Assembly (NCBI GenBank): GCA_016193585.1
Contig: JACPRW010000010.1
Location: 40,962-104,961, forward strand
From: Candidatus Aenigmatarchaeota archaeon
GTDB taxonomy: Archaea > Aenigmatarchaeota > Aenigmatarchaeia > GW2011-AR5
Length of the DNA stretch: 64,000 nucleotides
Direction of reading: 5' to 3'
This document shows, in pieces, positions 16,609-25,629 of this stretch (position 1 is the stretch's first letter; the number at the start of each line of letters is the position of its first letter). A program made the translations under genes and the position numbers. Under the pieces are notes generated by a model, which was given only the letters and a program-made list of their open reading frames with translations, had not been told where the DNA came from and ran no database searches.

Positions 16609-17061
16609 TTACTGAGCTATGTCAGCTACGTCGAGGTGGGGCAGGACATCTTTCAGATACTGTACTGGAAAATAAATAGTCTTCGTATTGTCATCGGGGT
16701 GGCAGTTGATTTCTTTTAGCTTCAGCACACCGTTATCGGCAATCACTTCAGGGCAGGAAAAAAGGTTTACCGCCCCCACATCCACGCCTGTCTGTGTCTT
16801 GACTTCTTCAGGAGTAGCCATCCTCACCCTTTTGGTCCTGCGAAAATCCCGTATCTTGTCAAAATCGCACCTTGTATCCCCGCACAGCACAATCAGGAAA
16901 AAGCCTTTCTCGTCTTTCATCAAAATATTCTTGACCACCTTACTTGGATGTATGCCCTCCGCTTCGCTTGCCTCTGCGATGTTGTAAACAGGTTTATGGC
17001 TGGCGACCTTAAAGGGTATATGGTGCTCCGATAGGAATTTTGCCATCATCTCCTCGTTCAT
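16609..17061 (-). CDS. YbaK/ProX-type aminoacyl-tRNA deacylase domain protein
   Basis: 150 residues from ATG 17061 (MNEEMMAKFL); the frame extends upstream but that part overlaps another gene. The VASHKPVYNIAEASEAEGIHPSKVVKN region, FFLIVLCGDTRCD with the conserved lysine block nearby, and VDVGAVNLFS mark the YbaK fold that hydrolyses mischarged Cys/Ala-tRNA-Pro. Second gene of a two-gene operon with the small membrane protein. Confidence 0.82.
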   Translation of the reverse strand: MNEEMMAKFLSEHHIPFKVASHKPVYNIAEASEAEGIHPSKVVKNILMKDEKGFFLIVLCGDTRCDFDKIRDFRRTKRVRMATPEEVKTQTGVDVGAVNLFSCPEVIADNGVLKLKEINCHPDDNTKTIYFPVQYLKDVLPHLDVADIAQ

Positions 17062-17069
17062 GTGCGCAC

Positions 17070-17228
17070 CTAGAACTTGAAGGCGAACCAGAGCACCGAC
17101 AGCAGCAGGTACAGCACCGCAAGAATCATGCCAATGGTCGACGCAGGCTCCTTCGCGAGCCACAGGCGGATAAGCTCTCCTGCCAGCAGAATGCCGGTGA
17201 AAAAGCGCAGGTAGCTGCCGAATGCCAT
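17070..17228 (-). CDS. Small two-TM membrane protein (52 aa)
   Basis: Starts MAFGSYLRFF at ATG 17228 on the minus strand, about 20 bases after an archaeal TATA box (AGTATTAAAAGA). Two hydrophobic helices separated by WLAKEPAS. Stops 8 bases before the YbaK-like gene. The longer upstream frame is rejected because it runs through the promoter. Function unknown. Confidence 0.5.
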   Translation of the reverse strand: MAFGSYLRFFTGILLAGELIRLWLAKEPASTIGMILAVLYLLLSVLWFAFKF

Positions 17229-17249
17229 CAGATACGTCGGTGAACAGTC

Positions 17250-17650
17250 TTTTAATACTTTAAGCACGGATAGTAGTTGGGTTTTCAGCGGCGTGAACGT
17301 CCGTTCACGTCGAAGGGCGGCTTGGTTTGGCAACTGTTGCTCACAGGATTTTGATACGCAGAGGGCGCACTGTCCTTTGGTAATCAGCAATTAGCAGAAC
17401 CAACCGTTTCTCTGTTTCATAATCACGAGCTCTTCGGAGCGATGAATCACGCTGCGCGCCTCGGTAATGGCGTTGTTTTCGAGTGTATGCAAAAAAGAAA
17501 CGGCGGACGCACGGCGTCCGTCCCGCATGCGATGAAAAAACAGTTCACGCGCAGCTCAGGTGAAGGCATTATGCAGTCATAATGTCGGATAGAGGTATGA
17601 GCAGGCCAAACACTATTAGAAAAATTTGCAGGGTAAGTGTTTTCCCTACA
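17250..17650 (+). other. 16S rRNA leader with processing helix 5' strand
   Basis: No convincing gene. Contains hairpins GTGAACG/CGTTCAC (about 17300) and GGACGC/GCGTCC (about 17505). Bases 17587-17603 (GGATAGAGGTATGAGCA) pair with 21441-21457 beyond the 16S 3' end to make the precursor processing stem, the site of the archaeal splicing-endonuclease cut. TTTTCCCTA at 17640-17648 also pairs with TAGGGAAAA after the 3' end. Confidence 0.7.
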
Positions 17651-17976
17651 ATTCCGGTTGATCCCGCCGGAGACTACCTTTATCAGGATTCGGCTAAGCC
17701 ATGCGAGTCACTGCCGCAAGGCAGGGCGAACTGCTCAGTAACACGTAGCTAATCTGCCCTCAGGAAGGGGATAACGCCGCGAAAGTGGCGATAATACCCT
17801 ATAGGCGATAGAGGCTGGAAGGCGCTTTCGCCAAAAGCCGCAAGGCACCTGAGGATGAGGCTGCGGCGGATTAAGCTGTTGTTAGGATAAATGCCTAACA
17901 AACTTATAATCCGTACGGGTCGTGAGAGCGATAGCCCGGAGAGAGGTGGTTAACTTTAAATTTTCCCTGAGGCAAG

Positions 17977-18916
17977 TACCTGTATGCATGTGAATGAAAG
18001 ACGCATGTCAAGATTTATAGGGTATCTGTTCAGTGATGGGAGTTTAAGACGCAAAAAGAATAAAATGGGAATAGAACAAGTAGAAGTTTCGATAGAGTGT
18101 GCAGATCTAGCGATAGTGCAGGATTTTCGGCAACTTTGTAGCGACATTTTAGGAAGAAACGTTGGGAAAATAACCAAGAGAAAACGTGATAAAAACTGGA
18201 GAGCCAGCTACAGCTTTTATTGCAAGTTAAATAAAGAGTGGAGAAAGTTTTTGTTTAGCATGTCACCAACTTTTAGAACTTCTCCATGCCTGGTTAACCT
18301 CCACGGCGGTAAGCTGTGTCAGAAATGTTTAACAAAACACTATAAAGACACGACGTACCCGGGGATTAAAATCCCAAGATTCGTTTATAAAAGCAATAAC
18401 AACATAAAGGATTTTCTTCAGGCATTCACAAATTCAGAAGGAAGTGTTCAGTTAAGAGCAAATAGACATGGCAAATGGCTTGAGTTTTCAAGACATATAA
18501 AGATTTCAACTGAACATCCGCTGCTATTAAAAGGAATTTCTAGGATGCTGAAAACCCTTAAAATAAATCATAGATTTGTGCCGAAAACAAACCCAAATTC
18601 AGTGATAATACAACAAAAAGAATCGATCAAAAAATTTCGAAAATTAATTGGATTCATGGGTGGCATCAGAATAACCCCAACGGGTATCTGGGGAAACTAT
18701 GAAAAAACAAAAATTCTAGATGCAATAATAAAGACATTCGATTTTGATCGAGGATTTCTGCAAACATTTTTAGATGATAATGAAATATACTCTTTCATAA
18801 AAGTTAACCACCTCCCGGATATGGCTTCTGAGATTTGCAGAATAGAATCTCTGAAGTAAGAATGCTCTCATTGAGCCGCATTCTTAGGCTTGCTGTTCTG
18901 CGAACAGAAAACATAA
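17977..18916 (+). other. 16S intron 1, LAGLIDADG-encoding
   Basis: Interrupts the helix-11/12 region between CTGAGGCAAG and AGCCAGGCTCTACGG. Base composition inside is much more AT-rich than the flanking rRNA. Probably an archaeal bulge-helix-bulge intron; ends are approximate. Confidence 0.82.
17984..18859 (+). CDS. LAGLIDADG-type homing endonuclease in 16S intron
   Basis: 291 residues. Motif 1 is RFIGYLFSDGSLRR (about residues 6-19), motif 2 FLQAFTNSEGSVQLR (about 145-160), so a two-motif monomer. The acidic residues are D (FSDG) and E (NSEG). Would cut an intron-less 16S allele and spread the intron. AT-rich coding sequence unlike the neighbouring genes, consistent with mobility. Begins 7 bases inside the intron. 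Confidence 0.88.
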   Translation: MHVNERRMSRFIGYLFSDGSLRRKKNKMGIEQVEVSIECADLAIVQDFRQLCSDILGRNVGKITKRKRDKNWRASYSFYCKLNKEWRKFLFSMSPTFRTSPCLVNLHGGKLCQKCLTKHYKDTTYPGIKIPRFVYKSNNNIKDFLQAFTNSEGSVQLRANRHGKWLEFSRHIKISTEHPLLLKGISRMLKTLKINHRFVPKTNPNSVIIQQKESIKKFRKLIGFMGGIRITPTGIWGNYEKTKILDAIIKTFDFDRGFLQTFLDDNEIYSFIKVNHLPDMASEICRIESLK

Positions 18917-19075
18917 AGCCAGGCTCTACGGAGCGCAGCAGGCGCGAAACCTTTCCAATGCGCGAAAGCGTGAGAAGGGAATCCTGAGTGATTTCGCGCG
19001 AGCGAAATCTTTTCTCTAGTCTAAACAGCTGGAGGAATAAGTGGTGGGTAAGACGGTTGCCAGCCGCCGCGGTAA

Positions 19076-19157
19076 TTTGCAGAATCGACGCACGATTCAG
19101 TCTGGCATCGCATGGATTTCAGGCGATTCTGAAATTTCCGGTTCTGCGAACCGTAAA
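19076..19157 (+). other. 16S insertion 2 (about 80 bases)
   Basis: Lies after CCGCGGTAA and before ATAACCGCGCCACGAG, in the 530 loop region. Contains hairpins GAATCG/CGATTC and GGTTC-TGC-GAACC. No ORF. Probably a short spliced intron; location at the decoding site makes retention unlikely. Confidence 0.75.
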
Positions 19158-19234
19158 TAACCGCGCCACGAGAGGTAGTCACGATTATTGGGCCTGAAGC
19201 GCCCGTAGCCGGGCTGGTGTGTCTCTGGTGAAAT

Positions 19235-19300
19235 TCGCAAAAAGCAGAGCTTTTTGGAATTTGCTGTTCGCAACTTCCGATGCTTCATTTGCGAACACCA
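19235..19300 (+). other. 16S insertion 3 with AAAAAGC hairpin
   Basis: Between TCTCTGGTGAAAT and ATCCGGCAGCAAAC (helix 22-23 region). Contains AAAAAGC-AGA-GCTTTTT, followed by a GTTCGCAA...TTGCGAAC hairpin. The first hairpin is the same as in intergenic element E2 and in a 23S insertion. Confidence 0.78.
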
Positions 19301-19896
19301 AATCCGGCAGCAAACTGTCGGGCTTGCTGGAGATACTACCAGTCTTGGGACCGGGAGAGGCCGATGGTACGTTACGGGTAAGGGTAAAATCTTTTAATCC
19401 GTAACGGACCACCTGTGGCGAAGGCGATCGGCTGGAACGGGTTCGACGGTGAGGGGCGAAAGCTAGGGGAGCGATCGGGATTAGATACCCCGGTAGTCCT
19501 AGCTGTTAACGATGCCCGCTTGGTGTTGCATGTCCTTCGTGGACATGCAGTGTCGTAGCGAAGGCGATAAGCGGGCCGCCTGGGGAGTACGACCGCAAGG
19601 TTGAAACTTAAGGGAATTGGCGGGGGAGCACTACCAGGGGTGGAGGCTGCGGTTCAATTGGATTCAACGCCAGGAACCTGACCCGGGAAGACAGCAGAAT
19701 GAGGGTCACTCTGAAGGGGTTACCTGACAAGCTGAGAGGTGCTGCATGGCCGTCGTCAGTTCGTGCTGTGAAGTGTCATGTTAAGTCATGAAACGAACGA
19801 GACCCGTGCCGCTAGTTGCCACTCCCTTCTTCGGAAGGGAAGCACTCTATCGGGACCGCTGGTGCTAAACCAGAGGAAGGGACGGTCGACGGCAGA

Positions 19897-20725
19897 TAGG
19901 GGAAGGTGAATCTACAAATACTAGCCTAAACAAGGTTAGTATATGCCTCCAACGTCAGTATCTTTACATCAAATTAGAAAGATGTTCAGAGACGTTAAGA
20001 AACTGACAAAAGATTTCAGAGAAATAAAGCCAGAATTGATTGAAAATGATGCATCCAAAATACTAATCTTGCGCTTGGCTCTCCAAATGTCGCAAAATAA
20101 TTTTGAAACATTTGTCGGGGCTGAAAACAACAAGAATATCAGCAAGTATGAAAGGGGCATCATAAAGAAAATGAAAGCGAAAACTGCAGAAAAGTACATA
20201 GAAAAGATTAAAGGAAAACTAAAAGAAAATGTAACAGAAGAAAATGTACTTCTGGCTTACAAAAGAATGGCTTCTGAATCAAATGGTTTCTTCAAAGCAA
20301 ACCAAGGGACTAAAAAAGTTCTCTTGGCCCAAAGAAAAGGTGCAATAAATTCATTGCGTCTCAGATCGACTGAACAGGAAATGTCTGTGATGGCTTTTCT
20401 CGAGTCTAACGGACTTAATCCAGAGATAAATTTTCCATTAGACGAAAACAAAGGCATCATAACCGACATCTTTCTACGAGATCATCATATAGCAATTGAA
20501 TGTAAGGATATCAAAACAAAAAGCTACAAAGAGCACAAAAATAACATACGGCTTCTTGCATATCAAGGTTATAGAATAAAATTTAATTTCAAAACACTAA
20601 AACTTGCTGCATTCGTGAAATCTAACTTCGCAGTAAGTCAGAGAGACCTTGAAGAATTGAAAGGACCTTATGATTTTGTTTTTACTGACGTTGGAGAGCT
20701 GAAGCATATCATCGTCCCCTAGCCG
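19897..20725 (+). other. 16S intron 4 with non-LAGLIDADG ORF
   Basis: Between GGTCGACGGCAGAT and GTCAGTATGGCCCGAA (near E. coli 1200-1220). A GAT is present at both junctions, so ends are uncertain by three bases. AT-rich inside. Confidence 0.82.
19943..20722 (+). CDS. Putative PD-(D/E)XK-type homing endonuclease with helix-turn-helix, in 16S intron
   Basis: 259 residues. No LAGLIDADG motif. Residues about 45-75 (RLALQMSQNNFETFVGAENNKNISKYERG region) look like an XRE-type helix-turn-helix. Residues about 140-185 give RSTEQEMSVMAFLESNGL, then the spaced acidic motif TDIFLRDHHIAIECKD: D...E-C-K as in PD-(D/E)XK/Vsr-like nucleases. Such nucleases are known as homing endonucleases in some bacterial and phage introns. 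Inference from motif only. Confidence 0.7.
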   Translation: MPPTSVSLHQIRKMFRDVKKLTKDFREIKPELIENDASKILILRLALQMSQNNFETFVGAENNKNISKYERGIIKKMKAKTAEKYIEKIKGKLKENVTEENVLLAYKRMASESNGFFKANQGTKKVLLAQRKGAINSLRLRSTEQEMSVMAFLESNGLNPEINFPLDENKGIITDIFLRDHHIAIECKDIKTKSYKEHKNNIRLLAYQGYRIKFNFKTLKLAAFVKSNFAVSQRDLEELKGPYDFVFTDVGELKHIIVP

Positions 20726-20894
20726 ATGTCAGTATGGCCCGAATTCCCTGGGGTTACACGCGGCCTACAATGCGTAGGACAATGGGATGCGATGCCGTGA
20801 GGCAAAGCCAATCTCCTAAACCTACGCTTAGTTCGGATCGGGGGCTGCAACCCGCCCCCGTGAAGCCGGAATCCCTAGTAAGCGAAGGTCATCA

Positions 20895-20990
20895 TGAATG
20901 CGCGTTCGCAGGATGATTGGTCGTGCATGCGGCGGAGTGTAACGCTGCGTGCAGTGCAGCACAATGACATGTTCGCGCGTCCGTGAACTC
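20895..20990 (+). other. 16S insertion 5 (helix 43)
   Basis: Extra bases between TCCCTAGTAAGCGAA and TTCGCTGAATGCGTCC, which themselves close helix 43. Contains several GC-rich hairpins, no ORF. Could be an intron or a lineage-specific expansion. Confidence 0.65.
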
Positions 20991-21002
20991 TTTCGCTGAA
21001 TG

Positions 21003-21034
<32 letters not shown>

Positions 21035-21105
21035 GCCATCCGAGTGGGAACTTGGTGAGGCGTGCGTTGAGCACGTCGAATCAAGTTTCTGCAAGGAGGG
21101 CTAAG

Positions 21106-21270
21106 AGCTCTTCTGTTCGCGCAAAAGAGCGAGCATTCGTAAAGTAACGAATGGGCGATTTGATTTGCTGGGTATGTAGATTACAAGGCTTGACCCTGAA
21201 CCAGCAGAGATGACAGGACTGAAGCGGCAGTGACGACGTGTTCGTCACTCAGTATCCAGTCGTTGCTCGG
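21106..21270 (+). other. 16S insertion 6 near the 3' end
   Basis: Separates AGGAGGGCTAAG from ACAAGGTAGCCGTACGG, normally joined by TCGTA in archaeal 16S. About 165 bases, hairpin-rich, no ORF. It interrupts the helix 44/45 junction, so it must be spliced if the gene is functional. Could be two adjacent introns. Confidence 0.72.
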
Positions 21271-21317
21271 CAAACAAGGTAGCCGTACGGGAACGTGCGG
21301 CTGGATCACCTCCTTTA

Positions 21318-21467
21318 TTTTTTCTCGAAAGAGCTTCGGCTCGAGTAGGGAAAAAGAAACGTGTGCGTTCTGATAGTAAGCCAAATCACCGGAAGCTGCG
21401 GCTTCCGTGATTTCCCGGAAAGTTCTGCTTTCCGAGGAAATGCTCATACCTCTGTCCTTAACCTTTT
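21318..21467 (+). other. 16S trailer with processing helix 3' strand
   Basis: Bases 21441-21457 (TGCTCATACCTCTGTCC) pair with 17587-17603. Inside lie hairpins CGGAAGC/GCTTCCG within AAATCAC/GTGATTT and CGGAAAG/CTTTCCG within ATTTCC/GGAAAT. Confidence 0.8.
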
Positions 21468-22481
21468 CTATCTGGAAAACCTCGCCTCGTTATTCTTCCA
21501 CAATAATCGTTCACGTATTTTTCGTGGTGCAGCCCTGACGCTTTCCCTCATTAAAGCATATTCATCTTCTGACAACTGACCTGCCCGCATGCGTGCCGTG
21601 GCTGCTGCCTGCTCCCATTCTCGTAAATCTGACAGAAATCTCTGATAGACGGCGACGCCATCCTCAAGGCGGGATATACTGTTTGCCTTGCTGCTATCGG
21701 AATAGTATCTCTGCCGTAGATGCGCCATTCTCCGCTGCATCTCAGCTGCAAGCCGGTCAATAGGCATGAGAAGTGCATCAGAATATACAGCATGTAAAAA
21801 TACACGACGCAACAGATCGTCTAATGCCAGTATGTTGTTGGGAGACGGAGACGTGTATGGCCTGTCAACGCCGTATACTCTGAATATTTCTGAAAAATTC
21901 AACTGGTGATTTACGTTTGTATCAGTTCCCGACAAATATGCAGGATCCAGTCCCTTGACGCCTTGTATATCGAAGGGATGATAACCTCTTCGTGAAACTT
22001 CGTCCATGACAGTATCCCGATTCTGGTGTGCAATAACTGTTGTTGAATCGGGAAGGAAGATTTTTCCAAGAACGACCGTATCATGTGTAAATACGCAAGT
22101 AACCTGATCAATTATATCACGTAGGGGGATAAGGTAAGCGTATCGTTTGCCTTTCCATGAATAGCTTCGTTCTCGCATATCACCCCCTGTGTGGTCCGCA
22201 ACAACCCCGTTCAGGGTAAAGCTGAGTGTTTCTCTGGGGAAAAACCACTGTTCCCCGTCCTCAACAGCCGGCGAATACGAATGTGGTTTTAATGCGCCGT
22301 CTCTAACGTCCTGGTCCGTTAGGTGCACCGCTATCAGTTCATCCAACGGTACGGGATGATACGTTGGCGGTTTCCACCCGATATTCGGCGTGTACGGCAT
22401 TTCTTCTATGCTGCGTCCTAAAAAATCCCGGTCGCTGTATCTCCGGTCTCTGACTGGCTCTCCGATTTTGTAGTTTGCCAT
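21468..22481 (-). CDS. Hypothetical protein, 337 aa, inserted antisense in the rRNA region
   Basis: No family recognised. Start taken at ATG 22481 (MANYKIGEPV); an in-frame ATG 17 codons upstream at 22532 is less likely because it approaches tRNA-Ala. The protein is soluble, with WKPPTYHPVPLDELIAVHLTD, a His-containing FTHDTVVLGKIFLPDSTTVIAHQ stretch and a charged helical C-terminus (residues about 235-337). Placed between 16S and tRNA-Ala on the opposite strand, it splits the usual 16S-tRNA-23S arrangement. Confidence 0.6.
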   Translation of the reverse strand: MANYKIGEPVRDRRYSDRDFLGRSIEEMPYTPNIGWKPPTYHPVPLDELIAVHLTDQDVRDGALKPHSYSPAVEDGEQWFFPRETLSFTLNGVVADHTGGDMRERSYSWKGKRYAYLIPLRDIIDQVTCVFTHDTVVLGKIFLPDSTTVIAHQNRDTVMDEVSRRGYHPFDIQGVKGLDPAYLSGTDTNVNHQLNFSEIFRVYGVDRPYTSPSPNNILALDDLLRRVFLHAVYSDALLMPIDRLAAEMQRRMAHLRQRYYSDSSKANSISRLEDGVAVYQRFLSDLREWEQAAATARMRAGQLSEDEYALMRESVRAAPRKIRERLLWKNNEARFSR

Positions 22482-22549
22482 GGTACCACGAAGCGGTATG
22501 TGGTATGCATGTAACCTTATTAAATCTGCCATCCGAAAGAATTAGACAC

Positions 22550-22696
22550 GGGCTGGTAGATCAGCTGGAACACGTGCGGCAAAGATCGCCTGCTTTGCAA
22601 ATGCCCCGCAGCCTGCGGCTGCGTTGCATCCCATTTTACGATGAGAGGGGCAATCAAACCAGCAGGAGGCCATGGGTTCAAATCCCATCCAGTCCA
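22550..22696 (+). tRNA. tRNA-Ala(TGC) with an anticodon-loop intron and an enlarged D-loop
   Basis: Acceptor GGGCTGG/CCAGTCC, anticodon arm CCTGC-TTTGCAA-GCAGG (TGC), T-arm ATGGG-TTCAAAT-CCCAT. A 61-base intron (about 22600-22660) is at the canonical 37/38 position. The D-arm TAGATC...GATC contains about 12 surplus bases (near 22571-22582), either a tiny second intron or an unusual loop. tRNA-Ala between 16S and 23S is the classic archaeal rRNA-operon arrangement. Confidence 0.9.
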
Positions 22697-22698
22697 TT

Positions 22699-22918
22699 AT
22701 GAGCTACCGATGGGAACCGCAGCGCATCGAGCTGCCGCTCGACGTCAGGTGGCCGCAGTTGCGGGAAGTCTATGAGCGTCTCGACAGGAAGGGGAAAAAG
22801 TCTCGGTATCGAGACGCATCCGACCTACCTCATTGTCGTTGCCGTACCGCTTGATCCTCGGGACATGAGCGACATCCGGCGGGTGAACGGACCGGAAGGC
22901 TACCATGCAGGGGATTGA
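22699..22918 (+). pseudogene. Frameshifted small gene after tRNA-Ala
   Basis: ATG 22699 opens MSYRWEPQRIELPLDVRW and continues to RKGKK; shortly after, around 22800-22810, the sensible sequence moves to another frame that reads GIETHPTYLIVVAVPLDPRD and ends at TGA 22916-22918. The two parts together would give a soluble protein of about 72 residues. Either a real frameshift (decay), programmed shift, or a sequence error. No family recognised. Confidence 0.4.
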
Positions 22919-23239
22919 ATCGCGGCTCCCGCACTCGTCATCTTTATATACTTTTATCCGGTATTAGTGCTGGTTGCAGGGTCAGCAATCCTGCGTTTGT
23001 TTTACAGTACCATACGAGAAAACTACCGAGGCTGTTCAGAGTCGGTACAAGCTTTGTGGCAGAAGCGTGTGTCGTCAGCGGGTAGCGGCGTGAATCAGAA
23101 CGTCACTATGCATGCGTTGCTTCTGGACTTCTTCGGTGCACTACCTGCAATGGCAGCACGCTGTGCGAGTCAGCTGTTGTCGGTTGACATGTGGCCGGCC
23201 AGCGCCGCTGGTTTGGTTGAATGCTGATGTTCTTGATGA
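22919..23239 (+). other. Gap before 23S; probable rRNA leader
   Basis: Contains a TATA-like TTTATATACTTTT at 22943-22955 and a hairpin GCAGG/CCTGC at 22977-22996. No convincing ORF; probably the 23S promoter and leader. Confidence 0.4.
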
Positions 23240-23258
23240 GGCAGTCATAGTCCAGGAC
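23240..23258 (+). promoter_or_regulatory. 23S processing helix, 5' strand
   Basis: GGCAGTCATAGTCCAGGAC pairs with GTCCTGAGACTATGACTGCC at 30009-30028, enclosing the whole 23S gene. The unpaired base on each side is the kind of bulge cut by the splicing endonuclease. Confidence 0.8.
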
Positions 23259-24035
23259 GAAGATAGCTAGCTCCCACGCTGTCAGGTGGATAGCTCGGTT
23301 CGCGAGGCGACGAAGGAGGTGGCAAGCTGCCGTAAGGTGCGGCAAGGCGCATGCAGCCTTTGAACCGCACATCTCCGAATGGCACATAGCCGACAACTCG
23401 CGGAAGACAAATCGACGCACCCTCAGGTGCGTCAAGTCGCTTTCTGCGAGAGCGAACGCAGAGAATTAAAACATTTTAGTACCTGCAGAAAGAGAAAGCA
23501 ACAGCGATCTCCCCAGTAATGGCGAATGAAAAGGAGACAGAACAAACCGAAGCTCCCTGGAAACAGGGTAGCGATGTGGAGAGGGCAGGGGCCGTTCTTC
23601 GTTTGCCGACCCGAAGTGTGCTGGAACGCACTGGTACAAAGCGTGATACCCGCGTAGGGGAAGGCAAAAAAGAATATGCCCTGCTGCACGAGTATGGCCG
23701 GCCGGATAGCCGGTCAGAATACGGGTCTCATCTAGACCCAATTCTAAACACTCCGCGAAACCGATAGTGAAGTAGTACGGTGACGGAACGATGAAAAGAA
23801 GGGGTAACACCCGATGAAAAAAGCTTGAAACCTGGCAGCTATCGTTTGTTGGGTAAGGCTCCCGCAAGGGAGAAGAATCCAACGTCCGTTTTGAATAACG
23901 GGGCAGGGAGTTCATGGCAGTGGCGAGGCTAAGCGCTTCACGCGCGGAGCCGGAGCGAAAGCGAATGCGCGCAGGCAACAAGGCGCACCGTATGAAAGTG
24001 CGGAAGTCACTGCCCTGAGACCTGAAAATTTGGGA

Positions 24036-24867
24036 GTGAGTGAAGGTTTGCTGGCTCGATGGGCTTATTTTTCTTTTGCTGAAGCGAAATTAAGATAAGC
24101 CCATCTTGCCCAATAAGTCTATGGAAGCGAGAGATACGTTGATGGCTCGGCTCATAGCTTTGTTGCTTACCGATGGCGGACTTTGTGGAATAGGTAAAAG
24201 GTGGCGGATTCATTTCACGTCAAATTCAGAACAATTGGTAAGTGAATTCCAAGCACTGGTAAAGAATCTTTTCGATCTCAAAATGGTAAAAGACTATCGG
24301 AAAGGTGCATGGAGAATTCAGACATGGGTGAGCAATAAAGTGAAAGAAGAGCTTTTAGCATATTCCAAAACGTATAGAACGCTTTCTATAGAGGAAAAAG
24401 AGACGGAAGCTGAAATACCGGCTTTTATCAGAAACGACAAAGAACTTGCACGCGAATTCCTAAAATATGCATTCACGGCAGACGGGACAGTAATTTTCAA
24501 CATCGGAAAAGCACGGTATGGCTTTAGGTTCGATAGATGCGTGAAATTATATTCCGAGCACGCCCGTCTGAGAAACCAGTATTTCGAACTTTTGCAGAAA
24601 CTTGGTTATAGACCGGTCATGCTTAAAGATGCGGTGCTGCTAAGAAAGCCAACCAACATGACTAAGTTTGCAAACGAAATTGGTTTTGTAGAAGGTGTAA
24701 AAATTTCAGGCAAAGGTTTATGGAAAGGTATTACAAAAGACCGATTAACGGAATTCGCCGCAAATTCGTACAGTTTGAAGCCGAAAAAATTGGGGAAATC
24801 AAAAGCTGACATTCATGCGAACCTTGTAAATCTCATTCTCAAATCAGGAGACCAGATGATCTAGCCC
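24036..24867 (+). other. 23S intron a, LAGLIDADG-encoding
   Basis: AT-rich segment carrying a GATGGGCTTAT/ATAAGCCCATC hairpin just before the ORF. Flanked by CGATGGGC and CCTGGGCAAGGCGACG. Ends approximate. Confidence 0.75.
24121..24864 (+). CDS. LAGLIDADG homing endonuclease, 23S intron a
   Basis: 247 residues from ATG 24121 (a TTG five codons earlier is possible). Motifs RLIALLLTDGGLC (about residues 9-21) and FLKYAFTADGTVIF (about 115-128), two-motif type; both catalytic acids are Asp. AT-rich codon use compared with the host genes. Confidence 0.87.
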   Translation: MEARDTLMARLIALLLTDGGLCGIGKRWRIHFTSNSEQLVSEFQALVKNLFDLKMVKDYRKGAWRIQTWVSNKVKEELLAYSKTYRTLSIEEKETEAEIPAFIRNDKELAREFLKYAFTADGTVIFNIGKARYGFRFDRCVKLYSEHARLRNQYFELLQKLGYRPVMLKDAVLLRKPTNMTKFANEIGFVEGVKISGKGLWKGITKDRLTEFAANSYSLKPKKLGKSKADIHANLVNLILKSGDQMI

Positions 24868-24957
24868 TGGGCAAGGCGACGCTGGGCGAAAGCTCAGTAG
24901 AAGCCTGCTACCGAACATAGTACAAACTTGTCGGGTGACCTGGGGTTAGGGGTGAAA

Positions 24958-25280
24958 TTCAGGGAGAAGAAGACTTAAGAAGATGTCCGTGAAAATGCGA
25001 GGAATGGGAACATGTGAGTATTGCAAACGTCCTGTATCGCCATTCGGCGATATGTCACGAGGGATACCGGGCCCATCGTATGCACTGCTGGAAGATGGTA
25101 AAGAAATAGCATTTTGCGGGGTTCCTTGTGAAATGTTCTATGTGCTGGAAACGGGCACTTCGCTCAGAAAAACTGATGGAAGACCGAATGAAGCATTTCC
25201 AAGCGATATTGGAAGTGAAGGCATCGCGGATCCTAAACATCCTGGATATAGCAAGAACTAGTTCTCTCTGAACACCAAAA
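24958..25280 (+). other. 23S insertion b with small zinc-finger ORF
   Basis: Between GGTTAGGGGTGAAA and AGCCAATCGAATC. A CAGGGAGAAG...CTCTCTG inverted pair is near the two ends. Position corresponds to the conserved GGTGAAAGGCCAATC stretch. Confidence 0.75.
24983..25261 (+). CDS. Intron-encoded small zinc-binding protein (92 aa), not LAGLIDADG
   Basis: MSVKMRGMGTCEYCKRPVSP, then IAFCGVPCEMFYVLE: two CxxC-type pairs (CEYC, CGVPC) forming a likely treble-clef/zinc-ribbon, followed by a Gly/Pro/Ser-rich tail ending HPGYSKN. Treble-clef zinc sites occur in HNH nucleases, but the HNH catalytic residues are not evident. Possibly a remnant or novel intron-associated protein. Confidence 0.5.
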   Translation: MSVKMRGMGTCEYCKRPVSPFGDMSRGIPGPSYALLEDGKEIAFCGVPCEMFYVLETGTSLRKTDGRPNEAFPSDIGSEGIADPKHPGYSKN

Positions 25281-25629
25281 GCCAATCGAATCTGGTTATA
25301 GCGGGTTCCTTCCGAAATGTATCTCAGTACAGCCTCGTCTTGGGTAGATAGTGGGGTAGAGCACTGATTAGGCAGTCAAGGAGGGAGACTTCCACCTGTC
25401 TTGTCAAACTCCGAATCCATTATCGCGCAGACGGGAGTGAGCATGCCGGAGTAATTTTGGCATGCGAGAGGGAAACAACCCAGACCATGGTTAAGGTCCC
25501 TAAGTAGCTGTTAAGTACACCGAAGGTAGTCCTGAATCTCAGACAACGGGAAGGTTGTCTTAGAAGTAGACATCCTATAATCAACGTGTAATAACGGACC
25601 CGCCGAGATTCAGGGCGCTGAAAATAAAC

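Noticed and set aside
22967-23227. 86-residue ORF before 23S
   Set aside because: Composition is not protein-like and it lies in the probable rRNA leader between the TATA-like element and the processing stem.
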